A DNA stretch of 64,000 bases from an uncultured Hyphomonas sp. (GTDB lineage Bacteria; Pseudomonadota; Alphaproteobacteria; Caulobacterales; Hyphomonadaceae): positions 620,001-684,000 of the forward strand of contig NZ_OY787456.1 in the NCBI RefSeq assembly GCF_963678875.1, written 5' to 3'. How positions within the stretch are numbered: position 1 is the first letter of the stretch; every line of letters starts with the position of its first letter. The notes under the pieces are model-generated. The model was not told the origin of the DNA, did not search any database, and was given only the letters and a program-made list of their open reading frames with translations. Positions 35,788 to 43,601 of the stretch are shown here, in pieces. The position numbers and the translations under genes are program-made.

Positions 35788-36552
35788 ATGAAACCTTACT
35801 ATCCAGATGCGATCGACCCCCATCGTCCATGGATCAAGGATGCCCGTGACAACCCCCACGACATGAACTGGGGGCAGGTCCTGTTCAATCCGCTCGGCAC
35901 CAGCCCGAAGCTGCACTTCACCCGCGCGTGGACCTTGATGTTCCTGGGCCGGATCCTGCTGTTCATCGTGCCGGTGTTTGCGGTGTTCGTGGCGTCGCTG
36001 TCCGGGGCGGACCTCAGCGGCCTGTGGCAACCGGTCGAAGCCTTTGTGCTGCCGGTCCCGGAATTGCTGCTGCCCTTCTTCATCTTCACCATCGTGACGG
36101 AGCTGACCTCATGGGTGGCGCATGTGCGCCGCCTGAATGACGCGCACAAATCGCCGCTCCGCGCCATGATCGTCCTGCTGCCGTTGATGCTGGGCCTTGT
36201 CGGCTTCTATCTGGGCGCCCAGGGCGGCATCAAACAGTATGAGCAAATGAATGCACCCAAGCCTGCCGTGTCCGCTACCGACGGTGCCGCTGCAAGCCCG
36301 GCAGACGCCAAGCCGCAGCCGCAACAGCAACGCCGCGGCCCTCCCGGCCCGCCGCCCAGCGAGCGCGACGTGGCGGCCAGTTCCGGTCTTGGCTTCGCAA
36401 CCATGCTCTGGGCGCCCGCGTCTTTCTTCGTGATGCTGTGGTCGCTGCTCTATGTCGCCCGTATCCCGAATGGCGGGGTTGGCCGGTTCCGGACCGGCAG
36501 CGACATCGCGCAGGGCGAGGAAGAGCTGCCTTCGGCTTACGCGGCGGGCTGA
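35788..36552 (+). CDS. Divergent DUF805-like membrane protein 4
   Basis: A 254-residue membrane protein, longer than its three neighbours. The ATG before KPYYPDAIDPHRPW was chosen; the frame extends further upstream over the preceding gene. Segments lie about 48-72, 80-105, 120-142 and 205-228. Where the others have RxHD it reads VAHVRRLNDAHKSPL, a degenerate form of the core motif. A disordered Pro/Gln-rich region (about 160-195) precedes the last membrane segment, including QPQQQRRGPPGPPPSERD. Membership in the cluster is inferred from position and this motif. It overlaps the lipB stop by 16 bases. Confidence 0.7.
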   Translation: MKPYYPDAIDPHRPWIKDARDNPHDMNWGQVLFNPLGTSPKLHFTRAWTLMFLGRILLFIVPVFAVFVASLSGADLSGLWQPVEAFVLPVPELLLPFFIFTIVTELTSWVAHVRRLNDAHKSPLRAMIVLLPLMLGLVGFYLGAQGGIKQYEQMNAPKPAVSATDGAAASPADAKPQPQQQRRGPPGPPPSERDVAASSGLGFATMLWAPASFFVMLWSLLYVARIPNGGVGRFRTGSDIAQGEEELPSAYAAG

Positions 36553-37238
36553 AGCGGGCAGGGCACCGGCACCAGCTGGCTGTCGAACACCGTCTCGAAC
36601 GCATCACGCAGGGCAATGTCGGCGTCGGCCATTGTGGCCGGGATGCCGAGATCGGCGAGGCTGGTCACACCGTAGCGCGGATCGGCGATGCCGCAGGGCG
36701 TGATGCCGGTGAAGTGCTCCAGCTCCGGTTCCACATTGAGGCTGATGCCGTGGAAGCTGACCCAGCGCTTCAGGCGGATGCCGATGGCGGCGATTTTGTC
36801 TTCCCGCAGCGGGCCGCCAGCCTGTGTCCGGTCCACCCAGACGCCGATCCGGGGAGCCTCGCGGGGGCCGGCTTCGATATTGAAACTGGCAAGGGCCGCC
36901 ACGACCCAGCGTTCAAGGTTTAGCACAAAGGCGCGCACATCCTTGCCGCGCTTGCCGACGTCCAGCATCACATAGGCCACCCGCTGGCCGGGGCCGTGAT
37001 AGGTGTACTGTCCGCCGCGCCCGGCATCGAAGACCGGGAATCGGGACGGGTCGCGCAGATCGTCCAGCTTGGCTGAAGTGCCCGCCGTGTAGAGCGGGGG
37101 ATGTTCCAGGAACCAGACCAGTTCTGGCGCACCTTCCTCATGAATCGCCCGCGCCCGGGCTTCCATGAAGGCCAGCGCGTCTTGGTACGGAACCGGCCGA
37201 TCCGACACGGCCCATTGGACAGGAGGAAAATTGTGCAT
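36537..37238 (-). CDS. lipB: Lipoyl(octanoyl) transferase LipB
   Basis: Moves octanoate from acyl carrier protein to the lipoyl domains of 2-oxoacid dehydrogenases, the first step of lipoate synthesis. The start at MHNFPPVQWAVSDRP was chosen because GGGG lies just upstream; a Met four codons earlier is possible. The longer frame runs through the antisense of a tRNA and is not real. LVWFLEHPPLYTAGTSA, GGQYTYHGPGQRVAYVMLDV, KIAAIGIRLKRWVSFHGISLN (catalytic Lys) and GITPCGI (catalytic Cys) are the family motifs. LipA is not in the window. Convergent with the DUF805 cluster. Confidence 0.93.
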   Translation of the reverse strand: MHNFPPVQWAVSDRPVPYQDALAFMEARARAIHEEGAPELVWFLEHPPLYTAGTSAKLDDLRDPSRFPVFDAGRGGQYTYHGPGQRVAYVMLDVGKRGKDVRAFVLNLERWVVAALASFNIEAGPREAPRIGVWVDRTQAGGPLREDKIAAIGIRLKRWVSFHGISLNVEPELEHFTGITPCGIADPRYGVTSLADLGIPATMADADIALRDAFETVFDSQLVPVPCPLQPAA

Positions 37239-37322
37239 CACGCCCCGCATATAGGGTGTATTCGGGGCTTCACAAAGCGGCAGGCGGGCCTTATACGGCG
37301 CCTTCGCCTCGAATGAGACAAT

Positions 37323-37407
37323 GCGGTCGTGGCGGAATTGGTAGACGCGCAGCGTTGAGGTCGCTGTGGGGCAACCCGTGGAGGTTCGAGTCCTCTCGAC
37401 CGCACCA
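37323..37407 (+). tRNA. tRNA-Leu (anticodon GAG)
   Basis: An 85-base class II tRNA. Acceptor GCGGTCG pairs with CGACCGC. The anticodon stem CAGCG/CGCTG holds the loop TTGAGGT with anticodon GAG. The variable arm is TGGGGCAACCCG and the T arm GAGG TTCGAGT CCTC. CCA is encoded. It reads CUC and CUU. Confidence 0.95.
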
Positions 37408-37470
37408 TTCGATTGCGGTGGCGCAAAGCGCCAAAAATCGATCCAGTGGATCGATTTTAGCAATCGAATG
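37406..37470 (+). repeat. Branched hairpin structure downstream of tRNA-Leu(GAG)
   Basis: Outer arms CATTCGATTGC (37406-37416) and GCAATCGAATG (37460-37470) pair perfectly over 11 bp. Inside are two more hairpins: GGCGC-AAA-GCGCC (37420-37432), and an 11-bp stem starting AAAATCGATCC with an AGT loop (37434-37458). The result is a three-way junction that begins in the tRNA's CCA end. It may act in 3'-end formation or be a mobile-type repeat. Confidence 0.75.
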
Positions 37471-37521
37471 AATCTTTGAATCGATCCCCGCTTCACTGCG
37501 TTTCGCGATGAAACAGGCTCA

Positions 37522-37550
37522 GGGCTGCTGTCCTTCAGGACGAACAGCCC
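37522..37550. repeat. Two-step hairpin between tRNA-Leu and TPR gene
   Basis: GGGCTG/CAGCCC and GTCCT/AGGAC stack in one stem, with CT and GAA bulging on the two sides and a TC apex. There is no T-run on either strand, so it is not a standard terminator, though it lies just 15 bases after the TPR gene's stop on the minus strand. Confidence 0.6.
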
Positions 37551-37565
37551 CGATACGGTCTGCAT

Positions 37566-38135
37566 TCACTCCACCGACGCCACTGTAAACTGCCCCAGCG
37601 CGTCTTCAGCAGGCGCAAATCCCGGCTTCAGCGCGGCACTGGTGTAGAAGTCCCGATAGGCCTCTTCCGTCTCATCCAGCGCCCAGTACGCCAGCGCGCG
37701 GTTGTAGTAAGCGATGTGCCGGTTGGCCGGTGACACGGCGTCGATATCCGAGAGGGCTTCTACCGCTTCATCCGCTCGTCCCAGGCGGATCAACGTGGCG
37801 GCCAGGCTGACGGACACGTCGCCGCGCTTCGGGCCGAGGTCCGAGGCTTCCTTCAGGCGGGCGAGCGCGGGCTCGAAGTCGCCGAGGCGGAGGCTGACGA
37901 TGCCGGAATTGGCCAGCGTGGCAGTCCTGTCCGCTAGTGTGAGCGAAGCGTCTTCCAGCGCGTTCTCGCAGACACGCTTCAATTCCGGAGATGCCGCACC
38001 AGGCATTGCCACGCCATCGGCGCAGGCTTCGGCAGGGGCGGGGCCGTTGTAGTAGATGTCCGGGGCGGCAAAGGCCGGATCGGCGGCGAATCCGAGGGCG
38101 AGCAGGCCGGCGGTGATGCTTCGGGAGGGGAACAT
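37566..38135 (-). CDS. Exported TPR-repeat protein
   Basis: A 189-residue protein with a Sec signal (MFPSRSITAGLLALGFAADP, cleavage near AFAA). Tetratricopeptide-like helices cover about 70-180: LANSGIVSLRLGDFEPALA, SVSLAATLIRLGRADEAVEA and YYNRALAYWALDETEEAYRD, each with the Gly/Ala, Ala and Leu spacing of TPR motifs. Two cysteines precede the repeats (ACADG, VCENA). TPRs mediate protein-protein contacts; the partner is unknown. An operator-like GTGTATATGCAC lies 28 bases upstream, shared in form with two sites before the divergent marR-type gene, so they may be co-regulated. Confidence 0.75.
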   Translation of the reverse strand: MFPSRSITAGLLALGFAADPAFAAPDIYYNGPAPAEACADGVAMPGAASPELKRVCENALEDASLTLADRTATLANSGIVSLRLGDFEPALARLKEASDLGPKRGDVSVSLAATLIRLGRADEAVEALSDIDAVSPANRHIAYYNRALAYWALDETEEAYRDFYTSAALKPGFAPAEDALGQFTVASVE

Positions 38136-38162
38136 GGGTGGCGCCTTTCATTGGCTAGTTTG

Positions 38163-38174
38163 GTGTATATGCAC
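38163..38174. promoter_or_regulatory. Operator-like site 1 (GTGTATATGCAC)
   Basis: A GTGTATATGCAC near-palindrome 28 bases upstream of the TPR gene start, identical to the copy at 38294. Confidence 0.7.
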
Positions 38175-38207
38175 GTTATGGGCTGTGCCGGAGCGTGCGG
38201 GGAAAGG

Positions 38208-38235
38208 TCCCGTCCGGTTGGGAAACCGGACGGGA
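38208..38235. other. 12-bp perfect hairpin in divergent region
   Basis: TCCCGTCCGGTT pairs with AACCGGACGGGA around a GGGA loop. It sits between operator-like sites 1 and 2. No T-tract follows on either strand. It could be the leader of the TPR mRNA or a small-RNA stem. Confidence 0.55.
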
Positions 38236-38293
38236 TTGAGAGAGGGGCCGGCATACGGAGGTGTCTGCAGGGACGATACCGAACCCATAATTA

Positions 38294-38305
38294 GTGTATA
38301 TGCAC
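38294..38305. promoter_or_regulatory. Operator-like site 2 (GTGTATATGCAC)
   Basis: Second identical copy, 97 bases upstream of the MarR-family start, followed by TATATT, which could be a -10 element. Confidence 0.7.
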
Positions 38306-38384
38306 TATATTGAAGTTTCCAGACATGGCGTCTAAAGCGTGACCATAGTAAAACTAGGTGTGATTGGACTTTTTCCTGAAGGGC

Positions 38385-38395
38385 TGCATATACAC
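38385..38395. promoter_or_regulatory. Operator-like site 3 (TGCATATACAC)
   Basis: The same word in inverse orientation, six bases before the MarR-family ATG, overlapping where a ribosome-binding site would lie. The regulator could block its own transcript here. Confidence 0.65.
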
Positions 38396-38401
38396 GGTAT
38401 T

Positions 38402-38860
38402 ATGACTGACAAGACCGACTCCGATGAACTTCTGTCCGAGGTGACGGGGACCTGCGTGGCAGGCCGTGTGCTGCGCGCGGCGCGTCTCATCACGCGTTAT
38501 TATGACGATGCGCTGCGCCCGGCCGGACTAACGATTACCCAATTCGGACTATTGCATGTCATTGGCCGGTATGAGCCGGACTCGATTTCGCGCGTCGCCG
38601 AGATGATGAATCTCGACCGCACGTCGCTGTCCCGGAACCTGAAGCCGCTCGAAAAGGCGGGCTTCGTCCATCGCGGCAATGAAGGCACCGGCCGCAAGCG
38701 CCGTGTCCTGCTCACGACGCTTGGCCTGAAGAAGCTGGAAGAGGCGAGGCCCTACTGGAAAGCGGCGCAGGCGAAGATGGAGGCCGTGCTGGGCGAAACC
38801 CATCTCGGCAATCTGACAAACGCCTTGCAGACCGTGCGTCCGGACGCGCTGTCATCCTGA
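38402..38860 (+). CDS. MarR-family transcriptional regulator
   Basis: A 152-residue winged-helix regulator. The ATG before TDKTDSDELL was chosen since the upstream extension covers operator sites. ITRYYDDALRPAGLTITQFGLLHVI is the N-terminal dimer/helix part. SISRVAEMMNLDRTSLSRNLKPLEKAGFV is the helix-turn-helix (about 60-88), and GRKRRVLLTTLGLKKLEEA is the wing plus next helix. Cys17 near the N-terminus in TGTCVAGR might sense thiol or oxidant signals, which is speculation. Three copies of one palindrome in the upstream region suggest autoregulation. An acyl-CoA dehydrogenase gene follows 103 bases later. Confidence 0.88.
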   Translation: MTDKTDSDELLSEVTGTCVAGRVLRAARLITRYYDDALRPAGLTITQFGLLHVIGRYEPDSISRVAEMMNLDRTSLSRNLKPLEKAGFVHRGNEGTGRKRRVLLTTLGLKKLEEARPYWKAAQAKMEAVLGETHLGNLTNALQTVRPDALSS

Positions 38861-38963
38861 GCAGGTGAGCCGCCAATGCCTGTCGCGACGTTGCGGCAGG
38901 CCTTGTCCTCTGCAGGCCGGACCGGCAGATACGCCGCAACAGATCCAGCGCAGAGGTGAACCC

Positions 38964-40136
38964 ATGTCCTACCCCGATCAGGCCCTGGCCGAGGAAATCG
39001 GCGAGCGCGTCGAACGCTTCGTCCGTGAAACCGTCGCCAGCTATGAACGTGACCCGCGCCTTGAGGATCACGGCCCGTCGGAGGACCTTGTCCGGGAACT
39101 GCGCGCCAAGGCCCGCGAGGCTGGCGTGATGACGCCGCACATCCTGCCGGACCATACGCACCTTTCCCAGCGGGGCACGGCGCACGTGCTGAAAAAGTCC
39201 GGTCTGTCGCCGCTCGGCCCGGTGGCCTGCAACACCGGCGCGCCGGACGAAGGCAACATGTTCCTGCTGGGCAAGGTCGCGACCGATGCCCAGCGCGCCC
39301 GCTTCCTCGACAAGCTGCTGACCGGCGAAGCGCGTTCGGCCTTCTTCATGACCGAGCCGTCCGCCGACAATGGTGCGGGCTCCGACCCGTCCATGATGAA
39401 GACCACCTGCGTGCAGGATGGCGACGAGTGGGTGATCAACGGTCACAAGACCTACATCACCGGGGCGGAAGGCGCTGGCGTCGGCATCGTCATGGCCAAG
39501 GCGGAAGAGGGGGCCTGCATGTTCCTCGTCGACCTGCCGCACCCGGCGATCAAGATCGTCCGCCTGCTGGATACGATCGATTCCTCCATGCCGGGCGGCC
39601 ATGCCGAAATCCGTATCGAGAATTTGCGCGTCCCGGTCGCCGACATGCTGGGCAATCCGGGCGAGGGCTTCCGCTATGCGCAAATCCGTCTGGCCCCGGC
39701 GCGCCTGTCTCACTGCATGCGCTGGCACGGTGTTGCGACACGTGCCCATGAGATCGCCACCACCTATGCCTGCCGCCGCCAGGCCTTCGGCAAGCTGCTG
39801 GTCGACCATGAAGGTGTGGGCTTCATGCTGGCCGAGAACCAGATCGACCTGAAACAGGCCGAGCTGATGATCGACTGGTGCGCCGACGCGCTGGACGCTG
39901 GCGAGAACGGCAATGTCGAAAGCTCGATGGCGAAGGTAGCGGTTTCCGAAGCGCTGTTCCGCGTCGCCGACCGCTGCGTGCAGGTCATGGGCGCCATGGG
40001 CGTCACCCGTGACACGATCGTGGAGCAATTGTTCCGCGAGGTCCGCGCCTTCCGCATCTATGACGGGCCGACCGAAGTGCACAAATGGTCGCTCGCCAAG
40101 AAGATCAAGAAGGCGGAACTCAGCCGGTCTGCCTGA
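38964..40136 (+). CDS. Acyl-CoA dehydrogenase, ACAD10/11-like
   Basis: A 390-residue FAD-dependent acyl-CoA dehydrogenase. The ATG after GAGGTGAAC begins SYPDQALAEEIGERVERF. AFFMTEPSADNGAGSDPSMM is the FAD/substrate loop and INGHKTYITGAEG a conserved strand. LSHCMRWHG and ACRRQAFGKLLVDHEG are typical of the ACAD10/11-like branch. The C-terminal YDGPTEVHKWSLAKKI has Asp where many family members have the Glu base, an eye-made alignment. The substrate is unknown. It stands downstream of the MarR gene and may be one of its targets. Confidence 0.88.
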   Translation: MSYPDQALAEEIGERVERFVRETVASYERDPRLEDHGPSEDLVRELRAKAREAGVMTPHILPDHTHLSQRGTAHVLKKSGLSPLGPVACNTGAPDEGNMFLLGKVATDAQRARFLDKLLTGEARSAFFMTEPSADNGAGSDPSMMKTTCVQDGDEWVINGHKTYITGAEGAGVGIVMAKAEEGACMFLVDLPHPAIKIVRLLDTIDSSMPGGHAEIRIENLRVPVADMLGNPGEGFRYAQIRLAPARLSHCMRWHGVATRAHEIATTYACRRQAFGKLLVDHEGVGFMLAENQIDLKQAELMIDWCADALDAGENGNVESSMAKVAVSEALFRVADRCVQVMGAMGVTRDTIVEQLFREVRAFRIYDGPTEVHKWSLAKKIKKAELSRSA

Positions 40137-40414
40137 CCTGAAATCAGTCACTGCGCCGGCGGTATGACCAACCCTGTTTGCTCCATTCGTCTTTGTGACG
40201 GCTATATGCCGCCGGGCCGGTTGATCTTGGCGTATGGACTGTTTCAACTTAAACTCGGGAGTCAGGCCGGGTTGTGCGTCCTTCTTCCGCAGCAAACTCG
40301 TCCAGTGCCGTGGAAAATTTCCGCGCAATAAAAAGGTCTCCCATTTTGGAAGCAACTCGCTCCGGCACGAACCTCGACGTCTCTTCGCGCGGGCTCACCA
40401 GCCCGGTAGGGAAA

Positions 40415-40975
40415 ATGAAGCTGACCCTGCGCGAGCGCCTGAGGACCGGAACCCGCGCGGACCATGACCGGCTTGACGGCCTTGCCGGCCGGCTGTCCTT
40501 TGCCCGCTATGAAGACCTGCTGGTTTTCATCCGGGCGAATTGCCTTGCCTACAGGTCGCTGATGGCCGCTGCAGGGCACGCCGAGCCGATGCTGGCGCAG
40601 CGGCTTGACCGGGCGGGTGACGTTCTGGGGGCACTTGGGACTTCCCTGATGGACGATGCCCTGGAGGTCGACACCAGCGGAATTGAACCGATAGGCCTCT
40701 CATACGTTGTCGCAGGAAGCAGTCTCGGGGCCCGGCTGATCGCTCAGCAAAGCGAGGCGTCCGCTGATCCGAGAGTGCGTGTGCTGGCAGAACTCCTGCT
40801 CGATCCGGAGCTGGACCGGCGCTGGCGGGATCTGGCAGGCGAGCTCCGGAACATGACCGGGCAGGGCGAGCAGGCCGAAGAGATCGTCACCTCGGCAGCG
40901 AACTGCTTCCGGGTTTTTCAACAAGCGTTCGAGCACGTTCTGGGCTCGGCGGGAGCTAGGTATGACGTCCGCTAA
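40415..40975 (+). CDS. bphO: Heme oxygenase-like protein (biliverdin supplier)
   Basis: A 186-residue protein of the bacterial heme oxygenase fold. The start follows GGTAGGGAAA. LRTGTRADHDRLDGL near residues 8-22 includes the proximal heme-ligand His candidate, and IGLSYVVAGSSLGARLIAQ in the middle matches the family's distal-helix Gly-rich segment. It would open heme to biliverdin, the chromophore of the phytochrome encoded next. The two genes overlap by 14 bases, so supply and apoprotein are coupled. A hairpin GGGCT-CACC-AGCCC sits just ahead of the ribosome-binding site. The identification is by motif and context. Confidence 0.82.
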   Translation: MKLTLRERLRTGTRADHDRLDGLAGRLSFARYEDLLVFIRANCLAYRSLMAAAGHAEPMLAQRLDRAGDVLGALGTSLMDDALEVDTSGIEPIGLSYVVAGSSLGARLIAQQSEASADPRVRVLAELLLDPELDRRWRDLAGELRNMTGQGEQAEEIVTSAANCFRVFQQAFEHVLGSAGARYDVR

Positions 40976-43520
40976 CCAGACACCACAGGCTGGCCAGGCA
41001 CACCAGGTTGATCTCACCAATTGCGACCGTGAGCCGATCCACATGCTCGGCCGTGTGCAATCGTTCGGCGCGCTGATCTCCGTTTCATCCGACTGGATCG
41101 TGAATCATGCCTCAGCCAATATCGAGGCGTTCACCGGACTGTCGCCCGAGGACCTGATCGGGAGGCCGCTTTCGGAGTGTTTCGGCACAGGGGCCGTTCA
41201 CGACATCCGTTCCCGCCTTCAGCGTCTCGGGTCTGCTGATGCGGTTGAGCGCCAGTTCGGTATCCAGCTGGTCGAAGGCTATGGCCTCAAGGACATCGCG
41301 GTTCATCTTTCGGGACGCTCGATCGTCATCGAAATCGAGAACCATGACGGTGAGGACAAGCGCGATCATGTGTCCGACGTCCGGCCGATGATCGACCGGT
41401 TGGGAAAGACGGACTCTGTCGAAAGCCTTTGCAACGTTGCCGCACGACAACTCAAGGCGCTGACCCGGTTCGACCGGGTCATGGTGTACCGGTTCAACAA
41501 TGATGACAGCGGCACCGTGATCGCGGAAGCCGTGGCTGCGAATATGGAGCCATACAAGGGGCTGCGATATCCGGCTACGGACATTCCCAAGCAGGCAAGG
41601 GCGCTTTACCTGCGCAACCTGCTGCGTATCATCAGCGATGTCAGCGACGATGGGCATGAAATCCTGCCGGCCACAAATGCCGATGGCGAGCCGCTGGACC
41701 TGTCGATGAGCGTCACCCGCTCGGTGTCTCCGATCCATCTCGAATACCTTAGAAACATGGGGGTGGGCGCCTCCATGTCGATTTCCATCGTCAAGCGTGG
41801 AAAGCTCTGGGGCCTGTTTTCCTGCCATCACCGATCGCCGAAAGTCCTGTCCTACGAGGTCCGGACGGCTGCGGAACTCTTTGGGCAGATGTTCTCCCTG
41901 ATCCTTGACCAGAAAGAGGGTGAAAGCGAACGGGATGAGGCCAGCCGGGCGCGCGCCCTGCACGACAAGCTCATGGCCCAGATTGCGGAGCAAATGTCGA
42001 TCGTCGACAATTTCGAGACGATCGTGTCGGCGATGGAAGATGTGATCCCGTTTGACGGGGTCGTCGGCTGGCTGGACGGCAAGTTTCTGTCCCATGGCAC
42101 TACTCCGACAGAAAGCCAGTTCAAGCCGCTTGTCGGGTTTCTCAATACAACGGCGGCCAGCCGGGTCTACGCTCGCGAAAACCTCTCGGCCGTCTATCCT
42201 CCGGCGGAGCAATATGCCGACAAGGCTGCCGGGCTGCTCGTCCTGCCGGTCTCGCGAGCGCCGCGGGACTATATTGTTCTTTTCCGGCGGGAACTGGCAC
42301 AGTCGGTTCTATGGGCGGGTAATCCGGACAAGCCTGTCGAGTCCGGTCCGAACGGGGACAGGCTGACCCCCCGCAAGAGTTTCGAAGTCTGGCAGCAAAC
42401 GGTTCGCCATCAGTCCGCCCCCTGGACGGACGGAGAGATTGCCGCCGCCGAATCGCTGCGGATCACCTTGCTGGAAGTTGTGCTGCGCATGACCGATGCG
42501 GCGAACAAGGAGCAGGCGCGTTCGCAGGAGCGTCAGGAAATCCTGATCGCCGAACTGAACCACCGCGTCCGCAACATTCTCGGCCTGATCCGGAGCCTGG
42601 TGTCCCAGACCAAGCATGAAGGCCAGTCGATAACGGAGTTTACCGACATCATCGGCGGCCGCATCCAGGCGCTGGCCCGGGCGCACGACCAGATCACAGA
42701 GGAAAAATGGACGCCGGCATCCCTTTGCGAGCTGATCCGTGCAGAAACCGAGGCTTATCTCGGTGACCAGTCGAACCGGGTCTTCGTCAGCGGTGTCGAT
42801 GCCCTGATCAAACCCTCGGCGTTCACCACATTCTCCATGGTCCTTCATGAGCTTGTGACCAACTCCGCCAAATATGGCAGCCTGTCGGACCGGACAGGCA
42901 GGGTGACGATCGAGCTGAAGGCGCGGCCGGACCAGGGGCTGAAGGTCCATTGGCGGGAAATCGATGGTCCGCCGATCAGCCGCCCGCCCGTCCGCCGCGG
43001 CTTCGGGTCCACGATCATCGAGCGGTCGATTCCGTTCGAACTGAAGGGCGAAACAGAGGTCCGGTATGAGGTGACCGGTCTCGAAGCGGACTTCTACATT
43101 CCCGCTGAGCACATTGCCGAATTCAAAGCCATCAGCAACGCGGAGCTTGTTCCGGACATGGATGCCGGCGCAGGCAATCTCCTCTCGGGGGAGGTGCTGC
43201 TGCTGGAGGACAATATGATCATCGCGCTCGAAACCGAGGACGTTCTGGGCGAACTCGGTGCGTCGACCGTCCACACGGCAGTCCGGTGCGTCGAGGCCTT
43301 CGAGATCCTGAACAGCCGGAAGATCAGTTCGGCAATCCTGGATATCAACCTGAAGGACGAGACCAGCCTGCCGGTTGCGGAATTCCTCGTGGAAAAAGGC
43401 ATTCCTTTCGTTTTCGCGAGCGGTTACGGCGATGCGACGGCGTTTACGAAACAATTCCCGGGTATTCGCGTGGTGCAGAAGCCCTACGACAAGACCAGTC
43501 TGGCCAATGCGTTGAAATAG
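40962..43520 (+). CDS. bphP: Bacteriophytochrome, PAS-GAF-PHY-HWE kinase-receiver
   Basis: An 852-residue red/far-red photoreceptor kinase. Cys21 in LTNCDREPIHMLG is the biliverdin-attachment residue. The GAF domain has YRFNNDDSGTV and LRYPATDIPKQAR with Asp207, and His259 in SPIHLEYLRNMG. PHY follows, with tongue motif PRKSF near 470. The HWE-type kinase has His534 in ELNHRVRNILGLI, the N-box MVLHELVTNSAKYGS, and VHWREIDGP (Trp664, Glu666). A C-terminal receiver domain carries Asp794 in AILDINL. HWE kinases usually signal to PhyR-type or single receivers. A fused receiver suggests internal phosphotransfer. Encoded with the heme oxygenase. Confidence 0.96.
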   Translation: MTSANQTPQAGQAHQVDLTNCDREPIHMLGRVQSFGALISVSSDWIVNHASANIEAFTGLSPEDLIGRPLSECFGTGAVHDIRSRLQRLGSADAVERQFGIQLVEGYGLKDIAVHLSGRSIVIEIENHDGEDKRDHVSDVRPMIDRLGKTDSVESLCNVAARQLKALTRFDRVMVYRFNNDDSGTVIAEAVAANMEPYKGLRYPATDIPKQARALYLRNLLRIISDVSDDGHEILPATNADGEPLDLSMSVTRSVSPIHLEYLRNMGVGASMSISIVKRGKLWGLFSCHHRSPKVLSYEVRTAAELFGQMFSLILDQKEGESERDEASRARALHDKLMAQIAEQMSIVDNFETIVSAMEDVIPFDGVVGWLDGKFLSHGTTPTESQFKPLVGFLNTTAASRVYARENLSAVYPPAEQYADKAAGLLVLPVSRAPRDYIVLFRRELAQSVLWAGNPDKPVESGPNGDRLTPRKSFEVWQQTVRHQSAPWTDGEIAAAESLRITLLEVVLRMTDAANKEQARSQERQEILIAELNHRVRNILGLIRSLVSQTKHEGQSITEFTDIIGGRIQALARAHDQITEEKWTPASLCELIRAETEAYLGDQSNRVFVSGVDALIKPSAFTTFSMVLHELVTNSAKYGSLSDRTGRVTIELKARPDQGLKVHWREIDGPPISRPPVRRGFGSTIIERSIPFELKGETEVRYEVTGLEADFYIPAEHIAEFKAISNAELVPDMDAGAGNLLSGEVLLLEDNMIIALETEDVLGELGASTVHTAVRCVEAFEILNSRKISSAILDINLKDETSLPVAEFLVEKGIPFVFASGYGDATAFTKQFPGIRVVQKPYDKTSLANALK

Positions 43521-43564
43521 TCGCGGGCAGGGCGCCGGCTTTGCGCAGTTCCAGCCAGCACCCT

Positions 43565-43592
43565 CTTGCCGCGGCGCAGCAACAGCGGCAAG
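43565..43592 (+). promoter_or_regulatory. Hairpin over the mgtE ribosome-binding region
   Basis: CTTGCCGC and GCGGCAAG pair over 8 bp around a 12-base loop, ending nine bases before the mgtE ATG. No strong Shine-Dalgarno exists elsewhere in the leader, so the stem probably limits initiation. It is far too short for an M-box. Confidence 0.5.
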
Positions 43593-43601
43593 ACAGGCGC
43601 C

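Noticed and set aside
37323..37470. Integration site of a mobile element at tRNA-Leu(GAG)
   Set aside because: No duplicated tRNA 3' end and no integrase were seen; the downstream symmetry is better explained as structure.
37239..37565. N-terminal extension of LipB
   Set aside because: It reads through the antisense of tRNA-Leu(GAG) and is unrelated to LipB; the start at 37238 fits.
43521..43601. M-box Mg2+ riboswitch before mgtE
   Set aside because: Only about 80 bases and one simple hairpin are present; the M-box needs a much larger conserved fold.
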